From NCBI GenBank assembly GCA_900551245.1, contig URVC01000001.1:124001-188000 (forward strand): DNA of 64,000 nucleotides. Reading direction: 5' to 3'. Shown here piece after piece: positions 24,543 to 33,512 of this stretch (the stretch's first letter is position 1; every line of letters starts with the position of its first letter). The translations under genes were made by a program, and so were the position numbers. The DNA is from an uncultured bacterium. Lineage in GTDB: Bacteria; Verrucomicrobiota; Lentisphaeria; Victivallales; Victivallaceae. The notes under the pieces were generated by a model. It had not been told where the DNA came from, searched no databases, and saw nothing but the letters and a program-made list of their open reading frames with translations.

Positions 24543-27500
24543 ATGATTTCCAGAATCTTCATCGAGCGCCCGAAGCTCTCCTTCGTGATCTCCATCGTCA
24601 CGGTGATCGCCGGAGTGCTCTGCCTCTTCCAGGTGCCTGTCGCCGAATATCCGGAGATTGCGCCGCCGCAGATCATGGTTTCCGCCAGCTATCCCGGCGC
24701 CAGCGCCGAAGTGATCGCCGAAACCGTCGCGACGGTCATCGAATCCGAAGCGAACGGCATCGAGGATATGATCTACTTCTCCTCGCAATCGAACAACTCC
24801 GGCAGCTATCAGCTGAGCATCACCTTCAAGCCGGGGACCGATACCGATATCGCGCAGGTCAACGTGCAGAACGCCGTCAGCCGCGCCGAACCCTCCCTCC
24901 CCGCCGAAGTGAAAGCGCTCGGCGTTCAGGTCAAGAAGCGGTCGAGCGACATTCTCGGCATGTACGCCTTCACCACCGACGGAACGGAGGTCTCGCAGCT
25001 GGAGCTCTCCAACTACGTGCGAATCCACGTCAAGGATGAACTCGCCCGAATCGACGGCATCAGCGATGTCGCCATCTGGGGTGAGCGCAACTACTCCATG
25101 CGTGTCTGGCTCGATCCCATGCGCATGTCCGCCTTGAAGATCAAGCCGGAAGATGTCATCTCCGCCATCGAATCGCAGAACGTTCAGGCCGCCGCCGGAA
25201 CCGTCGGCGCCGAAAGCAGCAACGAATATCTCCAGCTCAAGGTGAACACCCTTGGCCGCCTCAAGACGACCGAACAGTTCGGCGACATCGTGATCAAGGT
25301 CGGCAGCAAGGGTCAGCTGACCAAACTGCGCGACATCGCCCGTCTGGAACTCGGCGCGGAAAACTATTCGAACAACAGCCGTTTCAACGGCCGGGAATCG
25401 GTCTCCGTGGCGATCTACCGCAACGACGACGCCAACGCGCTCAACGTCATCAATGCGGCCAACGCGCGGCTCAAGGAGCTCTCCGAACGCTTCCCGAAAG
25501 GAATCAGCTACGAGCTGGGCTACGACCCGACCGAATACATCCGTACGACGATGGCGGAAATTGTCGAAACGCTGGTGGTCGCACTGATCCTGGTGGTCGC
25601 GGTGACCTACCTCTTCCTGCAGGACTGGCGCGCCACGCTGATTCCGACGCTGGCGATTCCGGTCAGCCTCATCGGCACCTTCGTCGTGCTGGTGCCGCTC
25701 GGGTTTTCGATCAACGTTCTGACGATGTTCGCGCTGATTCTGGTGATCGGCTCCCTGGTGGACGACGCCATCATCGTGGTCGAAAACTGTATGCGCATCA
25801 TCGAAGAGGAGCATCTTCCGCCGAAAGAGGCGACCATCAAGAGCATGCAGCAGATCACCGGGGCGATTCTCGCCACCACGCTGGTGATCGTGGCGATCTA
25901 TGCACCGGTCGGCTTCTACGGCGGCATGGTCGGAACGATCTATCTGCAGTTCTCGGTGACGATGTGCATCGCGCTGTGCATTTCCACAATCAACGCGCTG
26001 ACCCTCAGCCCCGCGCTCTGCTCGCTGCTTCTTCGCCCCTACAATCCGGATAAGAACGTCGTGTTCCGGGGCTTCAACCGGGTGCTCAACTTCAGCCGGA
26101 GCGGCTACATGCTCTTCGCCGGACTGCTGGTCCGCCGGGTGATCATCATGCTGATCCTCTTCGCCGGCGTGCTGGCGGCGAACTACTGGTTCTTCGAAAA
26201 CACCGAGAGCTCCTTCCTCCCGCCGGAGGACAAGGGCGCCATCATGTGCGACATCGAACTCCCGCCCGGGGCGACGCTCTACCGTACGGAGCAGGCCATT
26301 CAGGAGGCGTATGAGAAGATCTCCAAGATCCCCGGGGTGCAGGATGTGCTCTCGGTGAGCGGCTTCAGCTTCATCGGCGGCGAAGGGGAAAACGTCGGTC
26401 TGATGATCGCCAAACTCAAAGACTGGTCGGAACGGACCACGCCGGATCTGTCGGTTGAAGCGATTCAGGAGAAGATCCTGCAGGAGACCGCCTCGATCCC
26501 GTCGGCGAAGATCAACGCCTTCCTGCCGCCGGCGATCATGGGCCTCGGCGTCACCGGCGGTGTCAGCTTTGTGCTGCAGGCGACCGGCAACCAGACGCCG
26601 CAGGAGCTGGCGAGCACCCTGAACGGACTGCTTGCCAATCTCAACAACAAGCAGGTCGCACCGGAAGCGCTCTATGCGTTCAGCTCATTCAACGCGAACA
26701 CGCCGCAGCTCTATCTTGATCTCGACCGCAGCAAGGCCGAATCGATGAACATTCCGATCAGCCGGGTGTTCACCACGCTGCAGAGCAAGCTCGCCTCCTA
26801 CTATGTGAACGACTTCAACCTCTACGGCTACAGCTTCAAAGTGAAGGTGCAGTCCGAGGCGGAAGAGCGGTCGCGTCTCACCGACATCAGCCAGATTCAG
26901 GTACAGACCAACGACGGCAAAATGGTGCCGCTGAGCGCGATTGCCAGCGTCTCCTACATGATCGGACCGCGCCAGATCGAACGCTTCAACCTGGCGATGG
27001 CCGCCGCGGTCAACGCGCAGGCGATGCCCGGCGTGAGCAGCGGCGCGCTGATGAAACGGATCGAACAGATCGTCCGGGATAAAATTCCGCACGACTATCA
27101 GATCAGCTGGACCGACATGAGCTATCAGGAGCGCGGCAACGAGGGCAAAATCGTCGGCCTGATGCTGCTGGCGCTGATCTTCGGATACCTCTTCCTGGTC
27201 GGCCAGTACGAAAGCTGGAGCATTCCGCTGCCGGTGATCACCTCAATCGCCATCGCGGTGCTCGGCGGCTTCATCGGCTTGCATCTGTGCGACCTCTCGC
27301 TCAGTATCTACGCCCAGCTCGGCCTGGTGATGCTGATCGGACTGGCCAGCAAGAACGCGATTCTGATGGTGGAGTTCTCCAAACAGGAGCGCGCCACCGG
27401 GAAATCGGTCAACGAGTCCGCGCTGGAAGGGTTCAAACAGCGCTACCGCGCGGTGCTGATGACCGCCTGGAGCTTCATCATCGGCGTCTACCCGATGGTG

Positions 27501-27662
27501 GTGGCAACCGGAGCCGGTGCGGGCAGCCGCCGGGCAATCGGTGTGACCACCTTCTACGGAATGCTTCTTGCCACACTGATCGGTATCGCATTCATCCCGG
27601 CGCTCTACGCCTTCTTCCAGCGAATCCGGGAGTGGGTCAAGCGCGGCAAGAACTGTTACTGA
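24543..27662 (+). CDS. RND multidrug efflux pump, HAE1 family (AcrB/MexF-like)
   Basis: A 1,039-residue inner-membrane proton antiporter, normal size for AcrB-type pumps, with 12 transmembrane helices and two large periplasmic loops. The N-terminus ISRIFIERPKLSFVISIV and the helix-4 motif GSLVDDAIIVVENCMR with the proton-relay Asp pair are visible. GLASKNAILMVEFSK in the second half holds the matching family motif. It starts 21 bases after the adaptor gene. A strong terminator follows directly, so no TolC-like channel gene belongs to this operon and one must come from elsewhere. Confidence 0.95.
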   Translation: MISRIFIERPKLSFVISIVTVIAGVLCLFQVPVAEYPEIAPPQIMVSASYPGASAEVIAETVATVIESEANGIEDMIYFSSQSNNSGSYQLSITFKPGTDTDIAQVNVQNAVSRAEPSLPAEVKALGVQVKKRSSDILGMYAFTTDGTEVSQLELSNYVRIHVKDELARIDGISDVAIWGERNYSMRVWLDPMRMSALKIKPEDVISAIESQNVQAAAGTVGAESSNEYLQLKVNTLGRLKTTEQFGDIVIKVGSKGQLTKLRDIARLELGAENYSNNSRFNGRESVSVAIYRNDDANALNVINAANARLKELSERFPKGISYELGYDPTEYIRTTMAEIVETLVVALILVVAVTYLFLQDWRATLIPTLAIPVSLIGTFVVLVPLGFSINVLTMFALILVIGSLVDDAIIVVENCMRIIEEEHLPPKEATIKSMQQITGAILATTLVIVAIYAPVGFYGGMVGTIYLQFSVTMCIALCISTINALTLSPALCSLLLRPYNPDKNVVFRGFNRVLNFSRSGYMLFAGLLVRRVIIMLILFAGVLAANYWFFENTESSFLPPEDKGAIMCDIELPPGATLYRTEQAIQEAYEKISKIPGVQDVLSVSGFSFIGGEGENVGLMIAKLKDWSERTTPDLSVEAIQEKILQETASIPSAKINAFLPPAIMGLGVTGGVSFVLQATGNQTPQELASTLNGLLANLNNKQVAPEALYAFSSFNANTPQLYLDLDRSKAESMNIPISRVFTTLQSKLASYYVNDFNLYGYSFKVKVQSEAEERSRLTDISQIQVQTNDGKMVPLSAIASVSYMIGPRQIERFNLAMAAAVNAQAMPGVSSGALMKRIEQIVRDKIPHDYQISWTDMSYQERGNEGKIVGLMLLALIFGYLFLVGQYESWSIPLPVITSIAIAVLGGFIGLHLCDLSLSIYAQLGLVMLIGLASKNAILMVEFSKQERATGKSVNESALEGFKQRYRAVLMTAWSFIIGVYPMVVATGAGAGSRRAIGVTTFYGMLLATLIGIAFIPALYAFFQRIREWVKRGKNCY

Positions 27663-27679
27663 CCCAGTCGTTTTCCTCA

Positions 27680-27720
27680 AAGGGCGGAACCCGCACTCCG
27701 GTGTTCCGCCCTTTTTTTTC
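27680..27720 (+). terminator. Terminator of the marR-RND operon
   Basis: AGGGCGGAAC pairs with GTTCCGCCCT around CCGCACTCCGGT, followed by eight T. It lies 17 bases past the pump stop. Confidence 0.9.
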
Positions 27721-27728
27721 TTTGAACG

Positions 27729-27757
27729 TTGAAAAAAACAAAGAAACAGGTTATAGT
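27729..27757 (+). promoter_or_regulatory. Promoter of the DUF4349 lipoprotein gene
   Basis: TTGAAA (27729-27734), 17 bases, TATAGT (27752-27757), 33 bases before the start codon. Confidence 0.7.
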
Positions 27758-27790
27758 GCAACAAACACCGCAATCAGAGGAGTTGTCCTT

Positions 27791-28999
27791 ATGAAACACC
27801 ATCACACATTCCTGTTCGGGTTGACCTCCGCCGCGCTTCTGAGCGGATGCTCCGCCCCTTCCGCCGTGGTCATGAAAACCGCAGTCGCCGACCGTGCCGC
27901 TCCGACAGCGGCCGCCGCACCGATGGTTCTGGCGGAGACCGCCCCGATGAACAAAGCGGTTTCCTACGAATCCGGCGCATCGGCCCGGAAGTTCCGTGGC
28001 GAAGCGGGCCGGCAGATGGCCTACACCGCCTCGCTCACGCTCAATGTCGACGACACCGGAGCCGCGCTCGCTCAGTCGCAGGAGATCGTCCGCAAAAGCG
28101 GCGGCTATACACAGGACATCAGCAACTACCGGGTGGTGCTCCGGATTCCCGCCGCGAAAGCGGAAACGGCGGTGGATCAGATTGAAAAACTCGGCACGGT
28201 CCTGTCGCGCCGCATCACCGGCGAGGATCTGACCGAACAGGTTTCCGACCTCGGCATCCGGCTGGATAATCTGCAGAAGTTGCGGCTCCGCCTTGCCGAA
28301 CTGCTCAAGCGGAGCGCCAAGGTCGAGGAACTGCTCAAAGTGGAGCAGGAGCTCGCCCGCGTCACCACGGAAATCGAACAGCTTCAGACCCGCCTCAAGC
28401 AGGCGGAGAACCGGACCAATTACGTGACGCTGACGGTCACCTTCCAGAACTCCGGCTCCCGCCCGGTTCAGAGCGGCCCGGTGATTCCGCTCGACTGGGT
28501 GAAACAGCTGGGCAGTTCCACCGGAAAATCCTCGATTCCGGTGAACGGGCAATCCGCCCTCCCCTTCGATCTGGAGTTGCCGGCAGATTTCGTAACCGTT
28601 TATGCTGGAACCAACGGAGAAGCACGCGAAGCGGTTGCCGTCTCGGCCAATGACTGCGTCATCCGGCTCACCCGGCGCGACAATCTTTCCGGCGGCTCAC
28701 TCGCCTTCTGGGAGCAGCTCATCCGCCGTGCTCTCACGGAGACCAACAACTACGTCATCACCGAAAACCAGAAAATCCGGACCGCCGAAGGGCTGGAGGC
28801 CCAAAGCATTTCCGCCCGGCGGAGTGTCGGGAAAGAGGATTTTCACTACCAGCTGCTGATCGTACCGTTCAACCCCGGTTTCTGGGGGGCGGGAGAGCTC
28901 TTCCTCATCGAAGCATGGGGACCGGGCAAGGCGTTTGAACAGCTGAAGCCGAAACTGAAGGCGATGGAGTCGACGCTCGATCTTGCGCTCTGGCGCTGA
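27791..28999 (+). CDS. DUF4349-type lipoprotein
   Basis: A 402-residue lipoprotein. The start at 27791 has GAGGAG 8 bases upstream and a signal ending A-L-L-S-G-C. The first mature 60 residues are low in complexity. Then comes a DUF4349-like part: a beta domain (YTASLTLNVDDTG, VVLRIPAAKAETAVDQIEKLG), a long coiled coil (about 170-225, LDNLQKLRLRLAELLKRSAKVEE type heptads) and NRTNYVTLTVTF. A C-terminal mixed domain with W-rich end follows. Homologues usually end in a transmembrane helix, which is not evident here. Function unknown; probably envelope-associated. Confidence 0.8.
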   Translation: MKHHHTFLFGLTSAALLSGCSAPSAVVMKTAVADRAAPTAAAAPMVLAETAPMNKAVSYESGASARKFRGEAGRQMAYTASLTLNVDDTGAALAQSQEIVRKSGGYTQDISNYRVVLRIPAAKAETAVDQIEKLGTVLSRRITGEDLTEQVSDLGIRLDNLQKLRLRLAELLKRSAKVEELLKVEQELARVTTEIEQLQTRLKQAENRTNYVTLTVTFQNSGSRPVQSGPVIPLDWVKQLGSSTGKSSIPVNGQSALPFDLELPADFVTVYAGTNGEAREAVAVSANDCVIRLTRRDNLSGGSLAFWEQLIRRALTETNNYVITENQKIRTAEGLEAQSISARRSVGKEDFHYQLLIVPFNPGFWGAGELFLIEAWGPGKAFEQLKPKLKAMESTLDLALWR

Positions 29000-29005
29000 G
29001 CCTCC

Positions 29006-29953
29006 TCACCGGGAACCGGCCGACGGACCGCCCGTCGCCGGGCTCCCGGGCGCGACCGGCTCGAGGTGAAATTCAATCTTCATCTTCTGCATCCGTTCGC
29101 GCAAATAGAGCTCCAATGCACGCCCGACTTTGGCGGCGGCGAGTTGTTCGCGGATGTAGGGGGCGACCGTTTCCAGCGGGACGAAAGCGGGTTCTGTCTT
29201 TCCCCGCAGTTTGACAACCACCCAGAATTCCCCGGCCCGAAGCGGACGGCTGATGCCGTTAACCTTCAACTCCGGCTGTTCCCGGCGGAGCAGCTGGACA
29301 ATGGCGCCGGCGTCGAGCGTGACGCCCTCCGGATTCACCTCGCGGGCAACCCGGTCGAACGCCTCCCCCTGCAGCAACCGGGAACGCACCGTCTCGGCCT
29401 CCTCCCGCGCCGTTGGGCGGGACGCGGGGAACTGGATGATTCCGAGGTCGACCTGTTCCGGCAGCAGAAACTGCGGCTGGTTCAGGCGGTAAAAGGTTTC
29501 GATTTCCTGATCGGTTACTTTGATCTGGTCCGGCGCCATCCGGGCGAAACAGCGGTGAAGCGCCGCGTTGAGCTGGAACTGCGGCTGAGAAGCCAGCTGG
29601 GGGAAACGCTCCGGCGGAGTACCGGGAATTCCCCGCGGCAGCAGGGAATTCAACTGCTTGAGATACTCCAGCGCCAGCTCACGGCTCGGAACGATTCCGG
29701 CGGAGCGAAGCAATTCATCGATCAGGGCGAAACAGATCTTCGCTTCAATCGCACGCCGCATCAGCGGAATCAGCGCCGCACGGTCCGGAACCGCTCCGGG
29801 GGGAAGTTGGACCGAAAGCTCACTGCGGCGAATCGGTTTGCCGTCGACGGTCGCGACCACTTCCGGCAGAAAACCCCAAATTCCGCCGCCGGGCTCTCCG
29901 GCGGAAACTATGGCAAAGGAGAAAACGAGAGCCGCAACGCCTCTCCGCCACAT
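29006..29953 (-). CDS. Periplasmic peptidyl-prolyl isomerase / SurA-like chaperone
   Basis: A 315-residue secreted protein with a signal peptide (VFSFAIVSAGE). VVATVDGKPIRRSELS (about 32-47) is the typical SurA/PrsA N-terminal strand, followed by a helical chaperone part. A parvulin-like domain spans roughly 170-275 (VDLGIIQFPASRPTAREEAE, FDRVAREVNPEGVTLDAGAI, GEFWVVVKLRGKTEPAF). It would help outer-membrane or periplasmic proteins fold. It starts 4 bases after the lipoprotein gene stop upstream. Some catalytic parvulin residues look weak, so it may act mainly as a chaperone. Confidence 0.8.
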   Translation of the reverse strand: MWRRGVAALVFSFAIVSAGEPGGGIWGFLPEVVATVDGKPIRRSELSVQLPPGAVPDRAALIPLMRRAIEAKICFALIDELLRSAGIVPSRELALEYLKQLNSLLPRGIPGTPPERFPQLASQPQFQLNAALHRCFARMAPDQIKVTDQEIETFYRLNQPQFLLPEQVDLGIIQFPASRPTAREEAETVRSRLLQGEAFDRVAREVNPEGVTLDAGAIVQLLRREQPELKVNGISRPLRAGEFWVVVKLRGKTEPAFVPLETVAPYIREQLAAAKVGRALELYLRERMQKMKIEFHLEPVAPGSPATGGPSAGSR

Positions 29954-29957
29954 GGCG

Positions 29958-30617
29958 TCACCGCGCGGCCGGGCTCTTCCCCGGCGCGGCGGGTTCGGAA
30001 ACAGCCGGCGCTTTCGGCGCGGGGACCGACGGCTCCGAAACGGCCTTGTTGCGTTCCTGCTCCGCCTGAGCGGCGATGCCGGCGCGATAGGCGTCGAAAT
30101 AGGCGATCAGCTCCGGCGTCATATTCCCGGCCAGCGTGGTAGTGGCCGCCGAAAGGGCCGCGCTCTTCGCCGCCGAACTTTCGGCACTGCGCATCGCCTG
30201 GATCAGCCCCGGGGCCTGCTTCAGGATCCTCAACCGGTTCCTCAGTTGAGACAGGGAGTGATTGAGCGGATAAAGTTTCAGCCCATCCTCCAGCGCGGCA
30301 ATGGCGCCGGTGACATCGCCGGCGTTGAGCGCTTTCTGCGCCCGGTCCACATAGAGATTGCTCTGTTGAATGGTGACCAGCTTCGCCACGTAATCGTTGC
30401 CGGAATCCATCGCCTGAAGCTTTCTGCCCTGTTCGGACGCGGCGGCGGCATCGTGGTTCTTCATGCTGTCGAAGAAGCGGATGACCAGCTCATTGCGTTC
30501 GGTGGGCGGCGCCGGATGCTCTTTGCCGCACCCGGCGAGAAACAGCGACGCCGCGGCGACGCACAACCAGTGTTTTTTTACGATCATTTTCATCATGTTC
30601 ATAAGATAGCGCCACAT
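29958..30617 (-). CDS. Hypothetical lipoprotein with TPR-like helices
   Basis: A 219-residue protein with a lipoprotein signal (VKKHWLCVAAASLFLAGC). Several ATG codons lie between 30617 and 30587 and none has a clear ribosome binding site, so the start is uncertain. The mature part is helical with TPR-like pieces (AQKALNAGDVTGAIAALEDGLKLYP). The C-terminus is rich in Ala and Pro. It sits 15 bases after an AraC gene and 4 bases before the isomerase gene, on the same strand. Its role is unknown; pairing with the folding factor suggests envelope biogenesis. Confidence 0.72.
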   Translation of the reverse strand: MWRYLMNMMKMIVKKHWLCVAAASLFLAGCGKEHPAPPTERNELVIRFFDSMKNHDAAAASEQGRKLQAMDSGNDYVAKLVTIQQSNLYVDRAQKALNAGDVTGAIAALEDGLKLYPLNHSLSQLRNRLRILKQAPGLIQAMRSAESSAAKSAALSAATTTLAGNMTPELIAYFDAYRAGIAAQAEQERNKAVSEPSVPAPKAPAVSEPAAPGKSPAAR

Positions 30618-30632
30618 TCTGTTTTTTTAAAG

Positions 30633-31553
30633 TCAGCGGGCAAATTTATTGCCGAAAAAACGCCGTTCCTCCTCATCCACCCCCCGCCGGGCGGCCGCAT
30701 TCATCCGGTAATGCAGCGGGGTGCAGTGAAAGCGCCCGCGAAAGACCCGGATGAAGTAGTTCGCCTGCCGGAAGCCGCAGCAGGAGGCGATCTCCCCGAC
30801 ATTCATATCCGACTGCAGCAGCAGGCGGCGGGCGAGTTCCAGCCGCTGGCCGGTCAGATATTCGGAAAAACCGCAGTGCATGTGCCGGGCAAAGAGCTGG
30901 GAGACGTAGTTGCCGCTCACCCGCAGATGGCGGCCGACCTCCGCACAGGTGACCGCTTCCCCCAGATGTCGCTCGAGATAGTCGAGCGCCTCTTCGAGCA
31001 TCCGGTGCGACGCGTTGCCGGGCTGTTCGCCGGGAGCCTCCAGCGCGAATCGGACAAGGCTCCAGACCGCGTTCAGGATGTCGCCGGCAGTTTCCTCGTT
31101 GCCGATGTCGACGACTGCGGCAAGTGCGTGCAGAAGCTCTTCGAGGGAGTCGCGGGAGGCCGCTCCGCAATGGAGCACCGCATCCGGGTCATATCGCACG
31201 GGATCCCCTGCCCGGCGCCTCTTGGAGACGAGCCGGATGAAGTTGTAGCTCACCACCACCGAGAAGAGCTCGTACTCCCCCTCCTCCTCGTTCCAGAGGT
31301 CAGCACGCGGTTCGACCAGCAGGACGTCGCCCGGCACGATCCGGCAGTCGACAAGCTGTTTCCCATCCCCATACCGGCAGAGGCGGTTGCCGGAGAGAAC
31401 CAGCACCAGCCGCAGAAAAAAGGTCCGGGTGATCCGGGGATGTACCTGCTGCGGAAAAGTTCGACAGAGCAGGACACGCGGATGCCCCCGCGTAGCGGCG
31501 GCGGCGAGGGCGATTTTCCCCCGGAAAAATGCGATACTTTCGCTGTTTGTCAT
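30633..31553 (-). CDS. AraC-family transcriptional regulator
   Basis: A 306-residue regulator. The N-terminal 190 residues form a cupin-type effector domain (IVPGDVLLVEPRADLW). The C-terminal AraC DNA-binding domain (about 205-295) has both helix-turn-helix units: VTCAEVGRHLRVSGNYVSQL and NVGEIASCCGFRQANYFIRV. It is divergent from the BNR-protein/pseudopilin/GH operon at 31658, with 104 bases between, so it very likely controls that operon. A tandem TTTTTATCA repeat at 31555-31572 lies in the shared region. Confidence 0.9.
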   Translation of the reverse strand: MTNSESIAFFRGKIALAAAATRGHPRVLLCRTFPQQVHPRITRTFFLRLVLVLSGNRLCRYGDGKQLVDCRIVPGDVLLVEPRADLWNEEEGEYELFSVVVSYNFIRLVSKRRRAGDPVRYDPDAVLHCGAASRDSLEELLHALAAVVDIGNEETAGDILNAVWSLVRFALEAPGEQPGNASHRMLEEALDYLERHLGEAVTCAEVGRHLRVSGNYVSQLFARHMHCGFSEYLTGQRLELARRLLLQSDMNVGEIASCCGFRQANYFIRVFRGRFHCTPLHYRMNAAARRGVDEEERRFFGNKFAR

Positions 31554-31554
31554 T

Positions 31555-31572
31555 TTTTTATCATTTTTATCA
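31555..31572. repeat. Tandem TTTTTATCA repeat in divergent control region
   Basis: Two head-to-tail copies of TTTTTATCA (31555-31563, 31564-31572) sit directly between the AraC start and the promoter at 31585. They could be regulator half-sites; the low complexity makes chance possible. Confidence 0.35.
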
Positions 31573-31584
31573 GAATTCTACTCT

Positions 31585-31612
31585 TTGCAACCGGCATCGA
31601 TTATCGTATAAT
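31585..31612 (+). promoter_or_regulatory. Promoter of the BNR-protein/pseudopilin/GH operon
   Basis: TTGCAA (31585-31590), 16 bases, TATAAT (31607-31612), 45 bases before the start at 31658. Confidence 0.7.
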
Positions 31613-31657
31613 ATAAGCAGAGAACCTCAATTTTCAAACTGTTATGAAAGGGAATCC

Positions 31658-32737
31658 ATGCTTCCGCCGCTTCTAGATTTATCAAGTCATACGGAGATGC
31701 AAACCATCATTTCCGATGGCAGAACAACCTATCAGGGCCATCCGACCACCGTGCTGATGCCGGATGGGAAGACGCTCTTCTGCGTCTGGACCATCGGCCA
31801 CGGCGGCCCCTGCGGCCCCCTGAAGAAGAGCACCGACGGCGGCCGGAGCTGGAGCGGACTTCTGCCGACACCGGCAAACTGGCGCGACCACGTCAACTGC
31901 CCGACCATCTGGCATCTGCCGACACCGGAAGCACCGCTCCGGCTGGTGGTCTACGCGCAGGAGCCGGAGAGCCGCCGGATGGTCTATTCGCTCTCCGAGG
32001 ACGGCGGGAATCACTGGCCCCCGATGGCTCCCTGCGGCGGCGACATCGTTTCGGTCATGCCGTGGACCGCGATTCTGCCGACCGGAGACGGGCGGCTGGT
32101 CGGGCTGACCAACGCCCGCGATCCGGAGAGTGCAGAGCCACTCAGCAACCGGATCATCCGCTCCTACTCCTGCGACAACGGGCTGAGCTGGACTCCGCCC
32201 GAACCGGTCACCCACCTTCCCGAGGCGAATCTGTGCGAGCCGTGGGTGCTCCCCTCCCCCGACGGGCGGGAGTGGGCCTGTCTGCTCCGGGCGAACAACC
32301 GGGAGTATCCCTCGATGGTGATCTTCTCCCGCGATCACGGGGCAACCTGGAGTGTGCCGCGCCCGCTGCCGGAGGGCTTGCGGGGAGACCGCCACATCGC
32401 CCGTTATCTGCCCGACGGCCGGATTCTCGCGGTCTTCCGCAACGTCGCTCCCGACACCGCAGGCTTCGGTCACTTCTGCGGCTGGGTCGGCCGCTGGGAG
32501 GATCTGATGAACGGCACCCCGGGGGAACTTCAGCTGAAGCTGCTGCACAACCGCCCCGCCGAACCGAAATTCCAGTTTGACTGCGGGTATCCCGGTCTGG
32601 AACTTCTGCCGGACGGCACAGTCGTCGCCGTCACCTATCTGCACCGCCGGACGGAAGACGCCGGCAATTCGGTGGTTTCCATGCGCATTCCCAGTTCACA
32701 ACTGACACAGGAGTTTTCTTATGAAGCAGCGAAGTAA
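31658..32737 (+). CDS. BNR-repeat sialidase-fold protein
   Basis: A 359-residue cytoplasmic six-bladed propeller protein. The start at 31658 has AAGGG 5 bases upstream; the open frame begins at 31529. Four Asp-box-like motifs (S-x-D-x-G-x-x-W) are visible: KSTDGGRSWS, SEDGGNHW, SCDNGLSWT, SRDHGATWS. The N-terminal R-I-P motif that supplies the first carboxylate-binding Arg of true GH33 sialidases is not seen; QGHPTTVLM stands there. It may thus act on a glycan other than sialic acid. Its 3' end overlaps the next gene by 17 bases. Confidence 0.8.
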   Translation: MLPPLLDLSSHTEMQTIISDGRTTYQGHPTTVLMPDGKTLFCVWTIGHGGPCGPLKKSTDGGRSWSGLLPTPANWRDHVNCPTIWHLPTPEAPLRLVVYAQEPESRRMVYSLSEDGGNHWPPMAPCGGDIVSVMPWTAILPTGDGRLVGLTNARDPESAEPLSNRIIRSYSCDNGLSWTPPEPVTHLPEANLCEPWVLPSPDGREWACLLRANNREYPSMVIFSRDHGATWSVPRPLPEGLRGDRHIARYLPDGRILAVFRNVAPDTAGFGHFCGWVGRWEDLMNGTPGELQLKLLHNRPAEPKFQFDCGYPGLELLPDGTVVAVTYLHRRTEDAGNSVVSMRIPSSQLTQEFSYEAAK

Positions 32738-33494
32738 CGCATCTTGTCATCGCAGAATTACACGAGATTTTACCCTTATCGAACTCCTCGTGGTGATCGC
32801 CATCATCGCGATTCTGGCGGCGATGCTGCTGCCCGCTCTGAACAAGGCGCGGGAACGGGGACAGGGTGTCCGCTGCATCAGCAATCTCAAGCAGTGCATG
32901 TCGGGCGCCCAGCTCTATGCGACCGATTATCAGGATTACCTCATCGTCCGTTATGACGCCAATCAGTCCTATCGGGAATACCTCGCAGACCGGCACTACC
33001 TGAGCGACGGGGTGACATACTGCCCCAAGCTGCAACTCACCATGAAGCAGGGAGAGGATATGTACAGTCGCGAAGCCTACGGCGTCATCTATGCGTTTCC
33101 CAGTACCACCTGGGGCTGGGACGGCAACGTCAACATCAACATCAGCGGCGATTCCGATGCCTATTTCCTGAAGCTCCGCAGCCAGAAATGGAAACCCTCT
33201 GCGCCCATCTTCTTCGATTCGCTCCGGATCTACAACAAGATCACTCAGCAGTGGTGTCTGGGGGTAGATCTTCGTAACAGCGATATGAACAGCAATCAGG
33301 GGCACGCACATGCCCGTCATGGAAACCGGATCAATACCGCCATGCTGGATGGGCACGTGGAAGCACTTCAAATGCAGAAATTTGCCGAGAACTATGTCAA
33401 GGGGATCTCGTGGAAGGAGATGGGGATTACCGCTTCCGCCGTCATCTACAGCTTCAGCGAACAGTTCGCCCTCATTCCCAGCACGGTAAAATAA
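32721..33494 (+). CDS. Pseudopilin-like protein, H-X9-DG type
   Basis: A 257-residue protein with a 16-residue leader ending R-I-T-R-D, then FTLIELLVVIAIIAILAAML and a conserved P-A-L-N-K-A-R. The residue before F is Asp instead of Gly. The C-terminal part has H-G-N-R-I-N-T-A-M-L-D-G (H-X9-D-G). An AGGAG box lies 7 bases before the ATG, inside the end of the BNR gene, so translation is coupled. The secreted GH gene follows 18 bases later. It is probably exported and membrane-anchored by its N-terminal helix. Confidence 0.88.
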   Translation: MKQRSNASCHRRITRDFTLIELLVVIAIIAILAAMLLPALNKARERGQGVRCISNLKQCMSGAQLYATDYQDYLIVRYDANQSYREYLADRHYLSDGVTYCPKLQLTMKQGEDMYSREAYGVIYAFPSTTWGWDGNVNINISGDSDAYFLKLRSQKWKPSAPIFFDSLRIYNKITQQWCLGVDLRNSDMNSNQGHAHARHGNRINTAMLDGHVEALQMQKFAENYVKGISWKEMGITASAVIYSFSEQFALIPSTVK

Positions 33495-33512
33495 GCACAA
33501 GGGTATTTTCTG

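Noticed and set aside
23367..25814. 815-codon minus-strand frame
   Set aside because: Lies antisense to the adaptor and pump genes, rich in His/Asp/Arg/Val as expected for the complement of GC-rich codons, and has no ribosome binding site.
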